NCBI RefSeq assembly: GCF_018502625.1
Contig: NZ_CP075566.1
Location: 3,148,001 to 3,212,000, forward strand
Source: Pseudomonas hormoni
GTDB lineage: Bacteria; Pseudomonadota; Gammaproteobacteria; Pseudomonadales; Pseudomonadaceae
Length of the DNA: 64,000 nucleotides
Reading direction: 5' to 3'
A program made the position numbers and the translations under genes. Each line of letters begins with the position of its first letter. Position 1 is the stretch's first letter. Below, one piece after another: positions 17,475-26,149 of this stretch. The notes beneath the pieces are model-generated. The model was given only the letters and a program-made list of their open reading frames with translations. It ran no database searches and had not been told where the DNA came from.

Positions 17475-17969
17475 TTACTTCGACGCATTACGAGGATCAT
17501 CATGGCTATCAATATACTCAAGGCCTAGTGGACCCGTTCCGTAAACTTGTGAAATGTACTCTCCGGATTTAGCCCAGTGAAAGTGTGGCGTATTGGCCGG
17601 AAGTATCACTACGCTGCCTGGACCATAAGCAACCAGCTTGGCCGGATCAAAAACCTTACCGAAGCCAATATAGAAAACACCGGACATGACGGTATAGATA
17701 CGATCCTCAGGATGTGTATGGGGCATTAATTTTGTGCCATTCGGCACTTTGACTCTTACAACGTAGGGTGCTGGCTTACTCGGGTCGCCGGCCAACACGG
17801 CCAGTTTCACTTCCTTCGGGAAGGCTGGAAAGCTGCGCCACTCAACGTCTTCATTATGTAAAGCACCGACCTTATCCAGTGGCAATGGTTGTGCCTGGAC
17901 GAATGGCATTGTTGCGCTGGTGACAATCAGTGCAGCCAGACAAGCAGTTTTCATAATGTTCCTGATCAT
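17475..17969 (-). CDS. Periplasmic cupin-domain protein
   Basis: A 164-residue exported cupin. A signal peptide (MIRNIMKTACLAALIVTSAT, cleavage near VQA-QPL) is followed by the two cupin motifs: PHTHPEDRIYTVMSGVFYIG with the metal-binding His/Glu set, and GSVVILPANTPHFHW. I chose the ATG at 17969 since AAGGTG lies at the right distance; one in-frame ATG lies nine bases upstream. Such proteins bind a metal and are often dioxygenase- or isomerase-like, but the substrate is unknown. Monocistronic. Confidence 0.78.
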   Translation of the reverse strand: MIRNIMKTACLAALIVTSATMPFVQAQPLPLDKVGALHNEDVEWRSFPAFPKEVKLAVLAGDPSKPAPYVVRVKVPNGTKLMPHTHPEDRIYTVMSGVFYIGFGKVFDPAKLVAYGPGSVVILPANTPHFHWAKSGEYISQVYGTGPLGLEYIDSHDDPRNASK

Positions 17970-18265
17970 GAAAGGCACCTTAATTACGTGGGCAAATCGA
18001 GGATAGTCGTGTGCGGCTTACTGTATTTGTCGCAGGTGGTAATGAGAATGGCGTTGCCGCGCATTACAGTTGATACGCAATGTAATCAATGCGCTGTCAC
18101 ATTCCGGTTGCCACAGTTGCACCCCATCATCACGCTCACCAGAGGCAGGCCGCTCGCCCTATCAATGCCGTCGATGGTCACCATCACGTCAATGAAGTTC
18201 TCTTAAAAAATCCGCGGCGTAACATCAGCTCCATACCAACCAACAACACCCCGGAGCACACGATC

Positions 18266-18628
18266 ATGAAACGCCAAACCATTCTCAGCATCGCTTTCTC
18301 GGTTTTTGCAGTTAACGCTTTCGCCGCTACCTCGACTCATCCGGTTGTCGCTGAAGGCGGCTCGGATCGTCTGATTGAAAGTCGTGTGGCTGAAGGTGGT
18401 TCGGATCGTCTGATTGAAAACCGCGTGGCTGAAGGTGGTTCGGATCGTCTGATCGAAAACCGCGTGGCTGAAGGTGGTTCGGATCGTCTGATCGAAAACC
18501 GCGTGGCTGAAGGTGGTTCGGATCGTCTGATCGAAAACCGCGTGGCTGAAGGTGGTTCGGATCGTCTGATCGAAAACCGCGTGGCTGAAGGTGGTTCGGA
18601 TCGTCTGATCGAAAGCCACGCTGCATAA
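18266..18628 (+). CDS. Secreted protein made of seven tandem 13-residue repeats
   Basis: A 120-residue protein with a signal peptide (MKRQTILSIAFSVFAVNAFA) followed almost entirely by seven copies of VAEGGSDRLIENR, the first and last ending ESR and ESHAA. At DNA level the unit is 39 bases (18347-18619), and units 3 to 6 are identical, a sign of recent expansion or homogenisation. A CCGGAG ribosome site precedes the ATG. No Cys and no catalytic motif. The repeat is acidic and Gly/Asp-containing, so metal binding or a surface/matrix role is conceivable but unproved. A strong terminator follows. Confidence 0.8.
   Translation: MKRQTILSIAFSVFAVNAFAATSTHPVVAEGGSDRLIESRVAEGGSDRLIENRVAEGGSDRLIENRVAEGGSDRLIENRVAEGGSDRLIENRVAEGGSDRLIENRVAEGGSDRLIESHAA
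18347..18619 (+). repeat. 39-bp tandem repeat, seven units
   Basis: Seven head-to-tail units of 39 bases inside the secreted-protein gene. Units 3-6 are identical; unit 2 differs by one base (GATTGAA for GATCGAA), and units 1 and 7 differ at a few more positions. Because 39 is a multiple of three, all six frames stay open, which creates false antisense frames. Confidence 0.95.
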
Positions 18629-18652
18629 ACAAATCGCGTCACCGCAACACCC

Positions 18653-18683
18653 AAAAAGCCCGGCCTGATCAGCCGGGCTTTTT
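18653..18683 (+). terminator. Rho-independent terminator
   Basis: AAAAAGCCCGGC pairs perfectly with GCCGGGCTTTTT around CTGATCA, 24 bases past the stop of the tandem-repeat gene. Confidence 0.92.
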
Positions 18684-18726
18684 CGTGTTCACTTCAATCT
18701 CCCAGCGCAACATTCAGCAGTGACAT

Positions 18727-19116
18727 TTGTTTTCCGTCTGGCGAGGATATCTCCTCCCGGATGACCGGCCGTTGCTCGCCATAAACCGGCTAAAAACCTC
18801 TGGACCCATGATTACCACAACTCTCTCCCATCAAGCGTTGTTTCGCGCTGGAAGCAATGTGAACAATTGCACAGTAACCGAAAAACTTTCGGGGGACCGG
18901 GTGCTGCTCTACCTCTGCCCGGAGTGCGGTGATATTGGGTGTGGTGCTTACTCCGTCCAGACTCAGGAGTCTGACGAGCATTTCATCCGGGATTTGTTTG
19001 CTTATGAAAATGGCTATGAAGAGCCTCGCATTATCAAAGGCATCGGGCCGTTTACGTTTGAAAAACAATCCTACGAAGCCGCCATTACAGGTGCCTCTGC
19101 GCTCTGTCTTACCTAA
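18727..19116 (+). CDS. Hypothetical protein with a Cys-rich core, uncertain start
   Basis: Up to 129 residues if begun at the TTG at 18727; a stop lies two codons upstream. An internal ATG at 18808 would give 102 residues. The middle LLYLCPECGDIGCGAYSV resembles a group of Pseudomonas proteins of unknown function with a CxCGxxGCGA-like core, and the N-terminal residues WRGYLLPDDRPLLAINRL look as if they continue from a lost upstream part, so the gene may be truncated at its 5' end. No ribosome site is convincing. Confidence 0.5.
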   Translation: MFSVWRGYLLPDDRPLLAINRLKTSGPMITTTLSHQALFRAGSNVNNCTVTEKLSGDRVLLYLCPECGDIGCGAYSVQTQESDEHFIRDLFAYENGYEEPRIIKGIGPFTFEKQSYEAAITGASALCLT

Positions 19117-19154
19117 GGCAGAATGGCCACCAACCCGACTCGCAAGGACTGCAA

Positions 19155-19562
19155 ATGCCTTCCTGTAAACGCCTTCGTAGCGTGTGCCATAGCCTCGCGC
19201 ATCACGCGGCAAGTTCGCTGTCCTATGTCCATCCTCATTTGAGCGAGGCGTTACGAACGCTGAATACTTCGTTTGCGGCGTTTGATCTGATGGAACGAGA
19301 CGTCTGCCCTCCGGCGCTGGAAAGTCATCCCTATTTATCTAACGGGCTCAAATCGGTGCAGGCACGATTCGTGGAAATCCTTGAACGGGAAGGCTTCACG
19401 CTTTCAGCGCTTCAAGGGGCAACGGTGCTCTTCAAGTTTGATCAAGATAGACTCGATGACTTTGGTTGTGAGTGCCATGCGAGGTTGGTCACCCCCAATG
19501 GTCGAGAGTATGTGGCGGCCGTCAACTATTTGGGCAAATCCATCGTTCCGCAGTTTGGGTGA
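19155..19562 (+). CDS. Hypothetical protein
   Basis: A 135-residue soluble protein I do not recognise. The ATG at 19155 has AAGGA at suitable distance. It contains CPPALESHPYLSNGLKSVQA in the middle and a C-terminal segment with RLVTPNGREYVAAVNYLG. It follows the previous unknown gene by 38 bases and is followed by another small unknown gene after seven bases, so the three may be one transcript. Confidence 0.55.
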   Translation: MPSCKRLRSVCHSLAHHAASSLSYVHPHLSEALRTLNTSFAAFDLMERDVCPPALESHPYLSNGLKSVQARFVEILEREGFTLSALQGATVLFKFDQDRLDDFGCECHARLVTPNGREYVAAVNYLGKSIVPQFG

Positions 19563-19569
19563 TTTGAAA

Positions 19570-19887
19570 ATGGGACCTATGACCGAACAACTGATCGACG
19601 TTCTGGATCAACTCGCCACCGTGCTTGAAAGCGATGGTGCCACTCACTGGAGTCAGTGGATGCGCAAGGCCAGAGCACACTTGATGAACTCTGATTATTA
19701 CGGGATCGAATACTTGCTGTCCGCCTATGGCGGAATGGGCTCGCTCAATGACCTGGTACTTGGACAAAGTTGCATCGATGGCATTTTTTCCTGGAAGCCT
19801 GGGCACATTGAGTTGAACGAGAAATTTAATGCATTACGCAGTGAGGCCGCAGCGCTTGCCCGTGCAATAAAGCATGCGCAAGGCTGA
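19570..19887 (+). CDS. Small hypothetical protein, possibly DUF6966-like
   Basis: A 105-residue acidic protein starting at ATG 19570 (or the second ATG, three codons in). Typical stretches are LDQLATVLESDGATHWSQWM and YYGIEYLLSAYGGMGSLND, a pattern I associate with a small domain of unknown function found near polymorphic-toxin immunity genes; I could not check this. It lies seven bases after the preceding gene in the same direction. Confidence 0.6.
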   Translation: MGPMTEQLIDVLDQLATVLESDGATHWSQWMRKARAHLMNSDYYGIEYLLSAYGGMGSLNDLVLGQSCIDGIFSWKPGHIELNEKFNALRSEAAALARAIKHAQG

Positions 19888-19910
19888 TTGGTCAGTCTTC
19901 TGCCTCTCCT

Positions 19911-20237
19911 TCAGGAAGGCAAATACCGCCTAACCCTCGCCTCCAACACCTTGATCAGCGCAGGCTCCATGTACTGATAAACATCCGGTATGTCCAAACA
20001 AACAACGCGCTTGTCCGCCAGCTCCGAACCAAATCGAGCCACCAGTTTGTTGCGATGAATCGGCTCCATGACAAATACCAGATCAGCCCACAGCAGCAGC
20101 TCCGGGCTGACGGGTACATACGCATCATTGCTGATTCCCGCCGACGCAGTTTCCACGCCCGGCCAGTCAGCAAAATGTTGTTCGGCCGTTGGGCTTCGCA
20201 GGCGGTTCTGGCTGCATATGAAAAGTACGTTCAACAT
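19911..20237 (-). CDS. Small low-molecular-weight tyrosine-phosphatase-like protein
   Basis: A 108-residue protein with the LMW phosphatase P-loop right at the N-terminus: LFICSQNRLRSPTAE (CX5RS, Cys8, Arg14). A candidate general-acid Asp lies in LDIPDVYQY near residue 85. At 108 residues it is shorter than classical LMW phosphatases (about 150), as in a recognised small subgroup. It should hydrolyse phosphotyrosine or a related phosphoester. Upstream of its start, a GTTAAC inverted repeat (20241-20260) may lie in the promoter. Confidence 0.78.
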   Translation of the reverse strand: MLNVLFICSQNRLRSPTAEQHFADWPGVETASAGISNDAYVPVSPELLLWADLVFVMEPIHRNKLVARFGSELADKRVVCLDIPDVYQYMEPALIKVLEARVRRYLPS

Positions 20238-20674
20238 CGGGTTAACTCCAAACAGTTAACGCGACTCGGGCTCAGGCGAGATTACCGAGCAGCTCATGCA
20301 CGACCAATGATATCCCCACAAAATAGATCTGAGAATTATTTGGCCGGCCTCCCCACCTCACGGAGGTGGCGCGAAAATCATGGTGCGAACCTGGTCTTTT
20401 GCTGTGAGAAGGCCGTGATGAAGTTCTGTGACATAGACCTGCATTCGAACAACAGGGTTGTGGTGGTTACCGACGAACCCGGCCCATCTACAGAGGTCAA
20501 AGCAGGTGACGGCATCGCGAATGATCCAAGGCCTGTGGCCTGCTTCATTCAAGGGCGAAGCCATTAGTTCACACACTTTAGGGTGCGCCGGATAAATTTC
20601 AGTAGGCTCGGATTCTGCCCGGGGCAGGCGCTGACTGCTGCTCTCATCCAATGCTCCCTTATCGGAGTACGAAA
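20238..20674. other. Stretch with an inverted repeat and IS110 debris
   Basis: A short inverted repeat GTTAAC-N8-GTTAAC lies at 20241-20260, next to the phosphatase start. The IS110 relic occupies 20418-20567. The rest of the stretch shows nothing recognisable. Confidence 0.5.
20418..20567 (+). pseudogene. IS110-family transposase N-terminal relic
   Basis: An ATG at 20418 opens MKFCDIDLHSNNRVVVVTDE, which matches the start of IS110-type transposases (the first DEDD aspartate lies in IDLHSNN). After about 20 residues the resemblance fades and the frame ends at 20567. No other part of the element is present. A fossil fragment only. Confidence 0.6.
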
Positions 20675-21235
20675 ATGACTCAGTCAATGCGGTTCTTCCT
20701 ATCGATCTTCCTGGCGACAGCATCATTGGCGTCAGCGAGCCTGCTGAACAATGCAGGTGCGGCAACCGCCGAGGATCTGAATGCCGACTCCCGGCAAGCG
20801 TTGCAAACTCTTTACAAGGCCACTCCATTTGCCGAAACCATTTCGCACAATGCCAAAGCGGTGCTTGTCTTCCCGAAAATCATCAAGGCCGGCCTCGTGT
20901 TTGGTGGCAGCTATGGCGAAGGCGTGCTGATGAAGGGCTCGAAAGTGGAGGGTTATTACAACTCCGTAACGGGGTCATGGGGGCTGCAGGCAGGCGCCCA
21001 ATCGTACGGTTATGCGGTGTTCCTGATGACTGATAAAGCCGTGAGTTATGTACGTGAGTCCAAGGGCTGGGAACTCGGCGTGGGACCAACCGTTGTCGTG
21101 GTTGACGAAGGAGTCGCGAAGAATCTGTCGAGTTCGACACTGAAGGACGATGCCTACGCGTTCATATTTGACCAGCAAGGGTTAATGGCTGGGGTCAGCA
21201 TCGAGGGCACGAAGATCTCCCTTATCAAGCGTTGA
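20675..21235 (+). CDS. Exported SYLF-domain lipid-binding protein
   Basis: A 186-residue protein with a signal peptide (cleavage near GAA-TAE) and a SYLF/Ysc84-like domain: NAKAVLVFPKIIKAGLVFGG, GEGVLMKGSKVEGYYN and a C-terminal DQQGLMAGVSIEGTKI. SYLF domains bind phosphoinositides or other lipids. The ATG at 20675 has CGGAG upstream; an in-frame ATG 24 bases earlier is unlikely. Followed after 82 bases by the phospholipase-D-type gene in the same direction, a pairing that suggests a joint envelope-lipid role (inference). Confidence 0.82.
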   Translation: MTQSMRFFLSIFLATASLASASLLNNAGAATAEDLNADSRQALQTLYKATPFAETISHNAKAVLVFPKIIKAGLVFGGSYGEGVLMKGSKVEGYYNSVTGSWGLQAGAQSYGYAVFLMTDKAVSYVRESKGWELGVGPTVVVVDEGVAKNLSSSTLKDDAYAFIFDQQGLMAGVSIEGTKISLIKR

Positions 21236-21317
21236 AACCCGTCCATCATGGCGCCTTGCGTAGTCCGCAAGACGCCCGGACAGAGCGGTATCACCGTCCT
21301 CGCCAAGAGGAGGCCTA

Positions 21318-22724
21318 ATGAATCTTCTAACCCGATGCAAAGGTGCATGTATTGCTCTGATGCTATGCGTGGTTGTGCTCCTGACATTTGTTATTGGCTC
21401 CAGTGCTTTGCCGAGGATAGTGCCAGACATGGCTCATGCTCCCTCTGCGCCAGTGCAACTCGACGGGATACACGGACCTCTGTCAGCCGAGCGCAGCAAA
21501 GCCATTCTCGACCGACTCAAGTCCACCGGCGCAGAAACCAACATCTTCGATGTGCACCTCGCTATCGAAGAATCCGTTGCCGGTAGCCCGCTAACGGAAG
21601 GAAACAAGGTCGACTTGCTGCAGGACGGCCCCAGCACCTACCAGTCGATGATCAAAGCCGTGGAAGCCGCACGCGACCACATCAACATGGAGACCTACAT
21701 CCTCGACGATGATGAAGTCGGTCAGCGCTTCGCCGCCGCACTGATCGCTCAGCAACACAAAGGTGTACAGGTCAATCTGATCCGTGACAGCGTCGGAACC
21801 CTTGGAACACCCTCAGCGTTTTTCTCTCGATTGACCGATGCGGGCGTCAAGGTGCTGGAGTACAACCCGGTCAATCCGGCGACGGCCAAAGCGGGCTGGG
21901 ACGTGAACCAGCGCGACCACCGAAAGCTGCTGATAGTGGACGGCCGAATTGCCTTTCTCGGCGGGATCAACATCAGCAGCGTCTATTCGGGGGGCTCGTT
22001 CAGCTCTCGCTCCAAGACTCGTCCAACGGGTGATTTGCCCTGGCGCGATACCGACTTGCGCATCGAGGGGCCCGTGGTTACGGATCTGCAGAAGCTGTTC
22101 ATCGGAACATGGACTACCCAGAAAGGTGAACCACTCGCGGCTCGCCAGTACTTTCCGCCACCGGAGCGCAAAGGCACCGAGGTGGTGCGCGCCATCGGCA
22201 GTTCGCCAGATGAGCCGTTCAGCCTGATCTACGCCACGCTGATTTCGGCGCTGCATAGTGCGCAGACCGAGATTTGGCTGACGAACGCCTACTTTGTGCC
22301 CGACCCGCAGTTGCTGGCGGCACTCAAGGAGGCGGCGGCACGTGGAGTCGACGTCAAGCTGGTGCTGCCCAGCAGCACCGATTCGTGGCTGGTGTTCCAT
22401 GCCGGACGCGCCTACTACAGCGAGCTGCTGAAGGCCAACGTCAAGCTTTACGAACGCCGTGACGCGCTACTCCACGTCAAGACTGCAGTCATCGATGGCG
22501 TGTGGTCGAGTGTCGGTTCCACCAACCTCGACTGGCGCAGCTTCCTGCATAACGATGAAGTCAACGTGGTTGTGCTGGGCACCGAATTCGGAAAAAAGAT
22601 GCAGGCGGCATTCATGGCTGATCTGGCCAAATCGAACGAAATCAAGCTGGAAAAGTGGCAGCGCCGCTCGCTCGCGGTGAAAGCCAAAGAGCAGATGGCG
22701 CGACTCTGGGAATACTGGCTATGA
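21318..22724 (+). CDS. Phospholipase-D superfamily protein, cardiolipin-synthase-like
   Basis: A 468-residue membrane-anchored enzyme with two HKD motifs: HRKLLIVDGRIAFLGGIN in the first half and HVKTAVIDGVWSSVGSTN in the second. An N-terminal hydrophobic segment (CIALMLCVVVLLTFVIG) anchors or exports it. AGGAGG directly upstream supports the ATG at 21318. The architecture is that of bacterial cardiolipin synthases of the ClsB/ClsC type, which join phosphatidyl groups; plain phospholipase activity cannot be excluded. Confidence 0.85.
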   Translation: MNLLTRCKGACIALMLCVVVLLTFVIGSSALPRIVPDMAHAPSAPVQLDGIHGPLSAERSKAILDRLKSTGAETNIFDVHLAIEESVAGSPLTEGNKVDLLQDGPSTYQSMIKAVEAARDHINMETYILDDDEVGQRFAAALIAQQHKGVQVNLIRDSVGTLGTPSAFFSRLTDAGVKVLEYNPVNPATAKAGWDVNQRDHRKLLIVDGRIAFLGGINISSVYSGGSFSSRSKTRPTGDLPWRDTDLRIEGPVVTDLQKLFIGTWTTQKGEPLAARQYFPPPERKGTEVVRAIGSSPDEPFSLIYATLISALHSAQTEIWLTNAYFVPDPQLLAALKEAAARGVDVKLVLPSSTDSWLVFHAGRAYYSELLKANVKLYERRDALLHVKTAVIDGVWSSVGSTNLDWRSFLHNDEVNVVVLGTEFGKKMQAAFMADLAKSNEIKLEKWQRRSLAVKAKEQMARLWEYWL

Positions 22725-22912
22725 GTCGAGTGGCGTGTCGCCGGGATGCGCTGTTCTGCTGCCTGATGGGTATTTCGCCAACCTACCGGGTCACCGCCGC
22801 ACTCCGGGTCCCCGCAAACGCACTCGTGCCAAGCCAGCGCCACAAGCATTCCGCATCCTTCACCGCGCCATCCACACGCAGTTCTCGCGACTAAACAGTC
22901 AGGAGTCGAGCA

Positions 22913-23047
22913 ATGAGCAAACAACCCCAACCCCGCAGCCGTTCCAATCCTCAACCCAGATCCCGCCCGGTTGTGCCGAACCTGCCCAGCAAAACCGGCA
23001 ACAAGTCCGGAGGCTTGCGCGGCAACTATCCGCCGAAGAACTCATAG
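22913..23047 (+). CDS. 44-residue basic, Pro-rich hypothetical peptide
   Basis: A short frame starting MSKQPQPRSRSNPQPRSRPV and ending in GGLRGNYPPKNS, with GGAG ten bases before the ATG. The low-complexity Pro/Arg N-terminus and the more conserved-looking end suggest a genuine small, probably disordered protein. The function is unknown. Confidence 0.5.
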   Translation: MSKQPQPRSRSNPQPRSRPVVPNLPSKTGNKSGGLRGNYPPKNS

Positions 23048-23411
23048 TGACTTCAGGTGTGCGGCAGGCTCTGTCGGGTCTGTCGCACTCCCCCGTCACA
23101 TCAGCATTACTTGCCTCTATTTCTGACATTGTTCCGCAAAGGCACCCTCGAACACACCCGCAGTGATGGCAAACGGCTAGTCTCTTCACGGTTTCTCAAG
23201 AACCGATTGGAATCGCTGGCTCTGCAGGTCGGTCAGGAGATTCGCTAGCGACAAATGACCTGTGGCGAGGGAGCTTGCTCCCGTTGGAGTGCGCAGCAAT
23301 CCCCTCCATTTTGGGGCTGCTTCGCACCCCAGCGGGAGCAAGCTCCCTCGCCACACAGGTTTTTTGATCGGCATTTCTTCACCCCGGCTCAATTACATGG
23401 AGTAAGCGTGC
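23048..23411. other. Gene-free stretch with REPIN
   Basis: Bases 23048-23248 hold a coding-looking tail (RFLKNRLESLALQVGQEIR before a stop at 23248) that I cannot assign. A REPIN follows at 23260-23358. No intact gene. Confidence 0.4.
23260..23358. repeat. REPIN
   Basis: CTGTGGCGAGGGAGCTTGCT and its inverted complement AGCAAGCTCCCTCGCCACA flank about 60 bases, giving two facing REP hairpins. Confidence 0.85.
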
Positions 23412-23555
23412 ATGCCCTTTCCCCCTCGCTTCCTTGAGCACTACCGCAAAGCCGACCGCATCACGCTGGGCCTGATCTGGCTGATGTTCTTCCTGTTTTG
23501 GGTGGGCGAAAGGCTGCTTTCGGCTGTGAATTCAACCGGCCAGGCGCGAAGGTAG
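23412..23555 (+). pseudogene. Truncated membrane-protein N-terminus (chemoreceptor-like?)
   Basis: A 47-residue frame with MPFPPRFLEHYRKADRITLG and a hydrophobic stretch LGLIWLMFFLFWVG, then a stop at 23553. The start resembles the cytoplasmic tip and first membrane helix of methyl-accepting chemotaxis proteins, but the rest of such a gene is absent. It could also be an independent small membrane protein. Low confidence in either reading. Confidence 0.35.
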
Positions 23556-23691
23556 CACTCGGTTCACTCAAAAACCTTTCCGGCCAACAGAATGGCTGCA
23601 ATCATTCGGAGCTCCCCTGGAAACCAGGAACGATTTCCGCCCTGTTTCCAATGCTATCCACACAGCGCTCCCTGACAAGAACCCGACCTGG

Positions 23692-25122
23692 TCATTTCAA
23701 CGGGGCATACGTGACCAATGTCTTCGGCTCCAGATACGCACTCATCCCCCACCTGCCCATTTCGCGCCCAAGGCCTGAATGCTTGAAACCACCGAAGGGG
23801 GCACGCGGTTCGTGGGCCAGGGTGTTGATGAGCACACGTCCCGAATCGATCTGAAGGGCGATATTCACACAGCGTTCGTGACTCTTTCCCAGCACCAGGG
23901 CGCTCAGCCCATAGTCCGTATCGTTGGCAATACTGATCGCATCAGCGTCATCCTCGTAGGGGATGATCGTCAGCACGGGGCCGAAGATTTCCTCACGAGC
24001 GATACGCATCCGGTTGTTGGCATCAGTGAAGATCGTGGGCTTCACGAACCATCCGGCGTGCAAGCCTTCCGGGCGACCTTCGCCGCCCGCCAACAACCTC
24101 GCGCCTTCTTCCTGACCGATACGGATGTAGCGCTGCACCCGTTCCCACTGTTTCTGGCTCACCATTGGGCCGATGTCGGTGTCGGCGTTGCGCGGATCGC
24201 CCGATTGGATTTGTGAGACGCACTCCTTCGCAACCCTCTCGAACTCTGCCAACCGTCTGCGCGGGACAAGGATGCGAGTGCCCGCGATGCAAGCCTGGCC
24301 GCTGTTGAGAAATCCGGCTTGCAGCACCAACGGCATGACCGCCTGGAAATCCGCATCGTCAAGCACCACGGTGGGCGACTTGCCGCCCAGTTCGAGCGTC
24401 ACGCGCTTCATGGTGTCGGCGCCGGTTCTTACCAGATGCTGACCGACAGCGGACGAACCCGTGAACGAGATCTTGGCAACGTCGGGATGACGGGCGATTT
24501 CCTCGCCAACCACATCGCCCCTTCCGTTGACGATATTGAAAACACCCGGTGGCAGCCCCGCTTCGTGCAACGCCCTGACCACGACCTGCGTCTGCAACGC
24601 GCTCATCTCGCTGGGCTTGATGACGGCGGTGCAGCCTGTCGCCAGCGCGGTGGCCAGCTTGTTGCAGATGAAGCCCGCATTGCTGTTCCAGGGCGTGATC
24701 AGACCGGTCACGCCTACGGGCGTCAGAATGACTCTGGCCATGCCGACCTGTTCCTCGAAATCGAACGCCTCCAGTGCATCGATTGCTTGCGCAATCACAT
24801 CGGCCGGATAAGTCGCCATCCCGCGCCCGCGAACCGCAGGCGCGCCGTATTCCACGAGGATAGCTTCCAGCAACTCTTCCTCCCTTGCCGCCATGGCCCG
24901 GTGCATGCGCTGCAGTGCCGCAATGCGCTCTTCCCGACTGGTACGAGACCAGGCCGGGAACGCAGCCTTGGCGGCTGCGATAGCACGCTGTGCGTCCAGT
25001 GCATCGCCCAGCCGAACCTGACCGATGACTTCCTCGGTGCTCGGGTTATGGAGGTCGAACCATTCCTGACCGTGCGGAATGACGAACTCGCCGTTGATGT
25101 AGATGTGTTCAATGCGCTGCAT
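23692..25122 (-). CDS. NAD(P)-dependent aldehyde dehydrogenase
   Basis: A 476-residue aldehyde dehydrogenase that oxidises an aldehyde to the acid. Visible signatures are the cofactor/fold segment TPWNSNAGFICNKLATALAT, the catalytic Glu in VTLELGGKSPTVVLDD and the catalytic Cys in NSGQACIAGTRILVP. A GAGGAA precedes the ATG. The gene is divergent from a LysR regulator with 124 bases between, so the regulator probably controls it. The substrate is not deducible. Confidence 0.92.
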   Translation of the reverse strand: MQRIEHIYINGEFVIPHGQEWFDLHNPSTEEVIGQVRLGDALDAQRAIAAAKAAFPAWSRTSREERIAALQRMHRAMAAREEELLEAILVEYGAPAVRGRGMATYPADVIAQAIDALEAFDFEEQVGMARVILTPVGVTGLITPWNSNAGFICNKLATALATGCTAVIKPSEMSALQTQVVVRALHEAGLPPGVFNIVNGRGDVVGEEIARHPDVAKISFTGSSAVGQHLVRTGADTMKRVTLELGGKSPTVVLDDADFQAVMPLVLQAGFLNSGQACIAGTRILVPRRRLAEFERVAKECVSQIQSGDPRNADTDIGPMVSQKQWERVQRYIRIGQEEGARLLAGGEGRPEGLHAGWFVKPTIFTDANNRMRIAREEIFGPVLTIIPYEDDADAISIANDTDYGLSALVLGKSHERCVNIALQIDSGRVLINTLAHEPRAPFGGFKHSGLGREMGRWGMSAYLEPKTLVTYAPLK

Positions 25123-25198
25123 GGTGATTCCTCGTTCAAAATGACTCGCCTGTATCGAGCCTCTGTGGAGCGAAGTCTAAGAAGGACTCATTGTTCCG

Positions 25199-25219
25199 AT
25201 AAGCTATCCTTTGGCTTAT
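25199..25219. promoter_or_regulatory. Inverted repeat in the aldehyde-dehydrogenase/LysR intergenic region
   Basis: ATAAGC and GCTTAT are separated by nine bases, a perfect dyad of the LysR T-N11-A class, 28 bases before the regulator's ATG and between the two divergent genes. Likely binding site of the LysR protein (inference). Confidence 0.5.
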
Positions 25220-25246
25220 GAAGCATCCGTATTTTCAGGACAATCC

Positions 25247-26149
25247 ATGCACAGAACAGGAATGACCGAGCTGGAAGTGGTTCTGGCCGTTGCACGCCGC
25301 CGCAGTTTTCGTGGCGCGGCACAGGAGTTGGGCATGTCCACCACCGCCGTGAGCAGCGCGGTGGCCGGCCTGGAAGCGCGCCTGAAAGTGCGCCTGTTCA
25401 ATCGCTCCACGCGCAGCGTTGCCCTCACCGACATCGGGCAACGCTATGTGGAGCGCATTGCTCCTGCATTGGCGCAGATCAAAAGTGCCGACGAAGAGGC
25501 CAGCGTCGGCCCCGACGAACCCAGCGGCACACTGCGCATCAATGCACCGCATGGCGCGGCCTATCTGCTGCTGGAGCCGCTGCTCAAGCGGTACGCTCAG
25601 CGCTATCCCGAGGTGCGCATCGACATCGTCAGCGAATCAAGCATGGTCGACATCGTCGCCGGGGGCTTCGACGCCGGGATTCGCCTGGCAGAGTCCGTAC
25701 CACAAGACATGATTGCTGTGGCGCTGTCAGGTGACATCCGGATGCTCGTGGTGGCAACGCCCGAGTATCTCGAACGCCATGGCGTGCCCGAGCACCCGCG
25801 AGATCTGCTCACCCACCAGAGCATCGGCATGCGCATGGCCCACGGTGGCCTCTACCATTGGGAACTGGAGCGCGACGGCCAGAAGATGCAGATGGATCTG
25901 CCGGTGCGCTTCGCGTTCAATGAGTTGTTGGCCATCAAACAGGCCGTGTTGTTGGGCCTTGGCATCGGTTTCATTTCCGAGTGGTTCATCCAGGAAGAAC
26001 TTGCAAGCGGCGCCCTGATGCCGGTGCTGATGCCGTGGTGCCCGTCGTTTGGCGGGTTGAGGCTTTATTACTCGGGTCATCGCTTCGTGCCGGCGCGATT
26101 GCGCGCACTGATTGATCTGGTGCACGAGTTGCGGCCCAATCTGGTTTGA
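25247..26149 (+). CDS. LysR-family transcriptional regulator
   Basis: A 300-residue LysR protein: N-terminal helix-turn-helix (RSFRGAAQELGMSTTAVSSA) and a C-terminal effector-binding domain with the usual GGFDAGIRLAESVPQDMIA segment. I use the ATG at 25247, preceded by AGGA; the frame remains open from 25211. It is divergent from the aldehyde dehydrogenase, its probable target. Confidence 0.9.
   Translation: MHRTGMTELEVVLAVARRRSFRGAAQELGMSTTAVSSAVAGLEARLKVRLFNRSTRSVALTDIGQRYVERIAPALAQIKSADEEASVGPDEPSGTLRINAPHGAAYLLLEPLLKRYAQRYPEVRIDIVSESSMVDIVAGGFDAGIRLAESVPQDMIAVALSGDIRMLVVATPEYLERHGVPEHPRDLLTHQSIGMRMAHGGLYHWELERDGQKMQMDLPVRFAFNELLAIKQAVLLGLGIGFISEWFIQEELASGALMPVLMPWCPSFGGLRLYYSGHRFVPARLRALIDLVHELRPNLV

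Noticed and set aside
18347..18619. Possible CRISPR array
   Set aside because: Units are contiguous 39-bp tandem repeats with no spacers and are translated.
18203..18654. Three minus-strand open frames with 13-residue repeats
   Set aside because: Because the 39-bp unit is a multiple of three, every frame is open; only the plus frame has a signal peptide and ribosome site.
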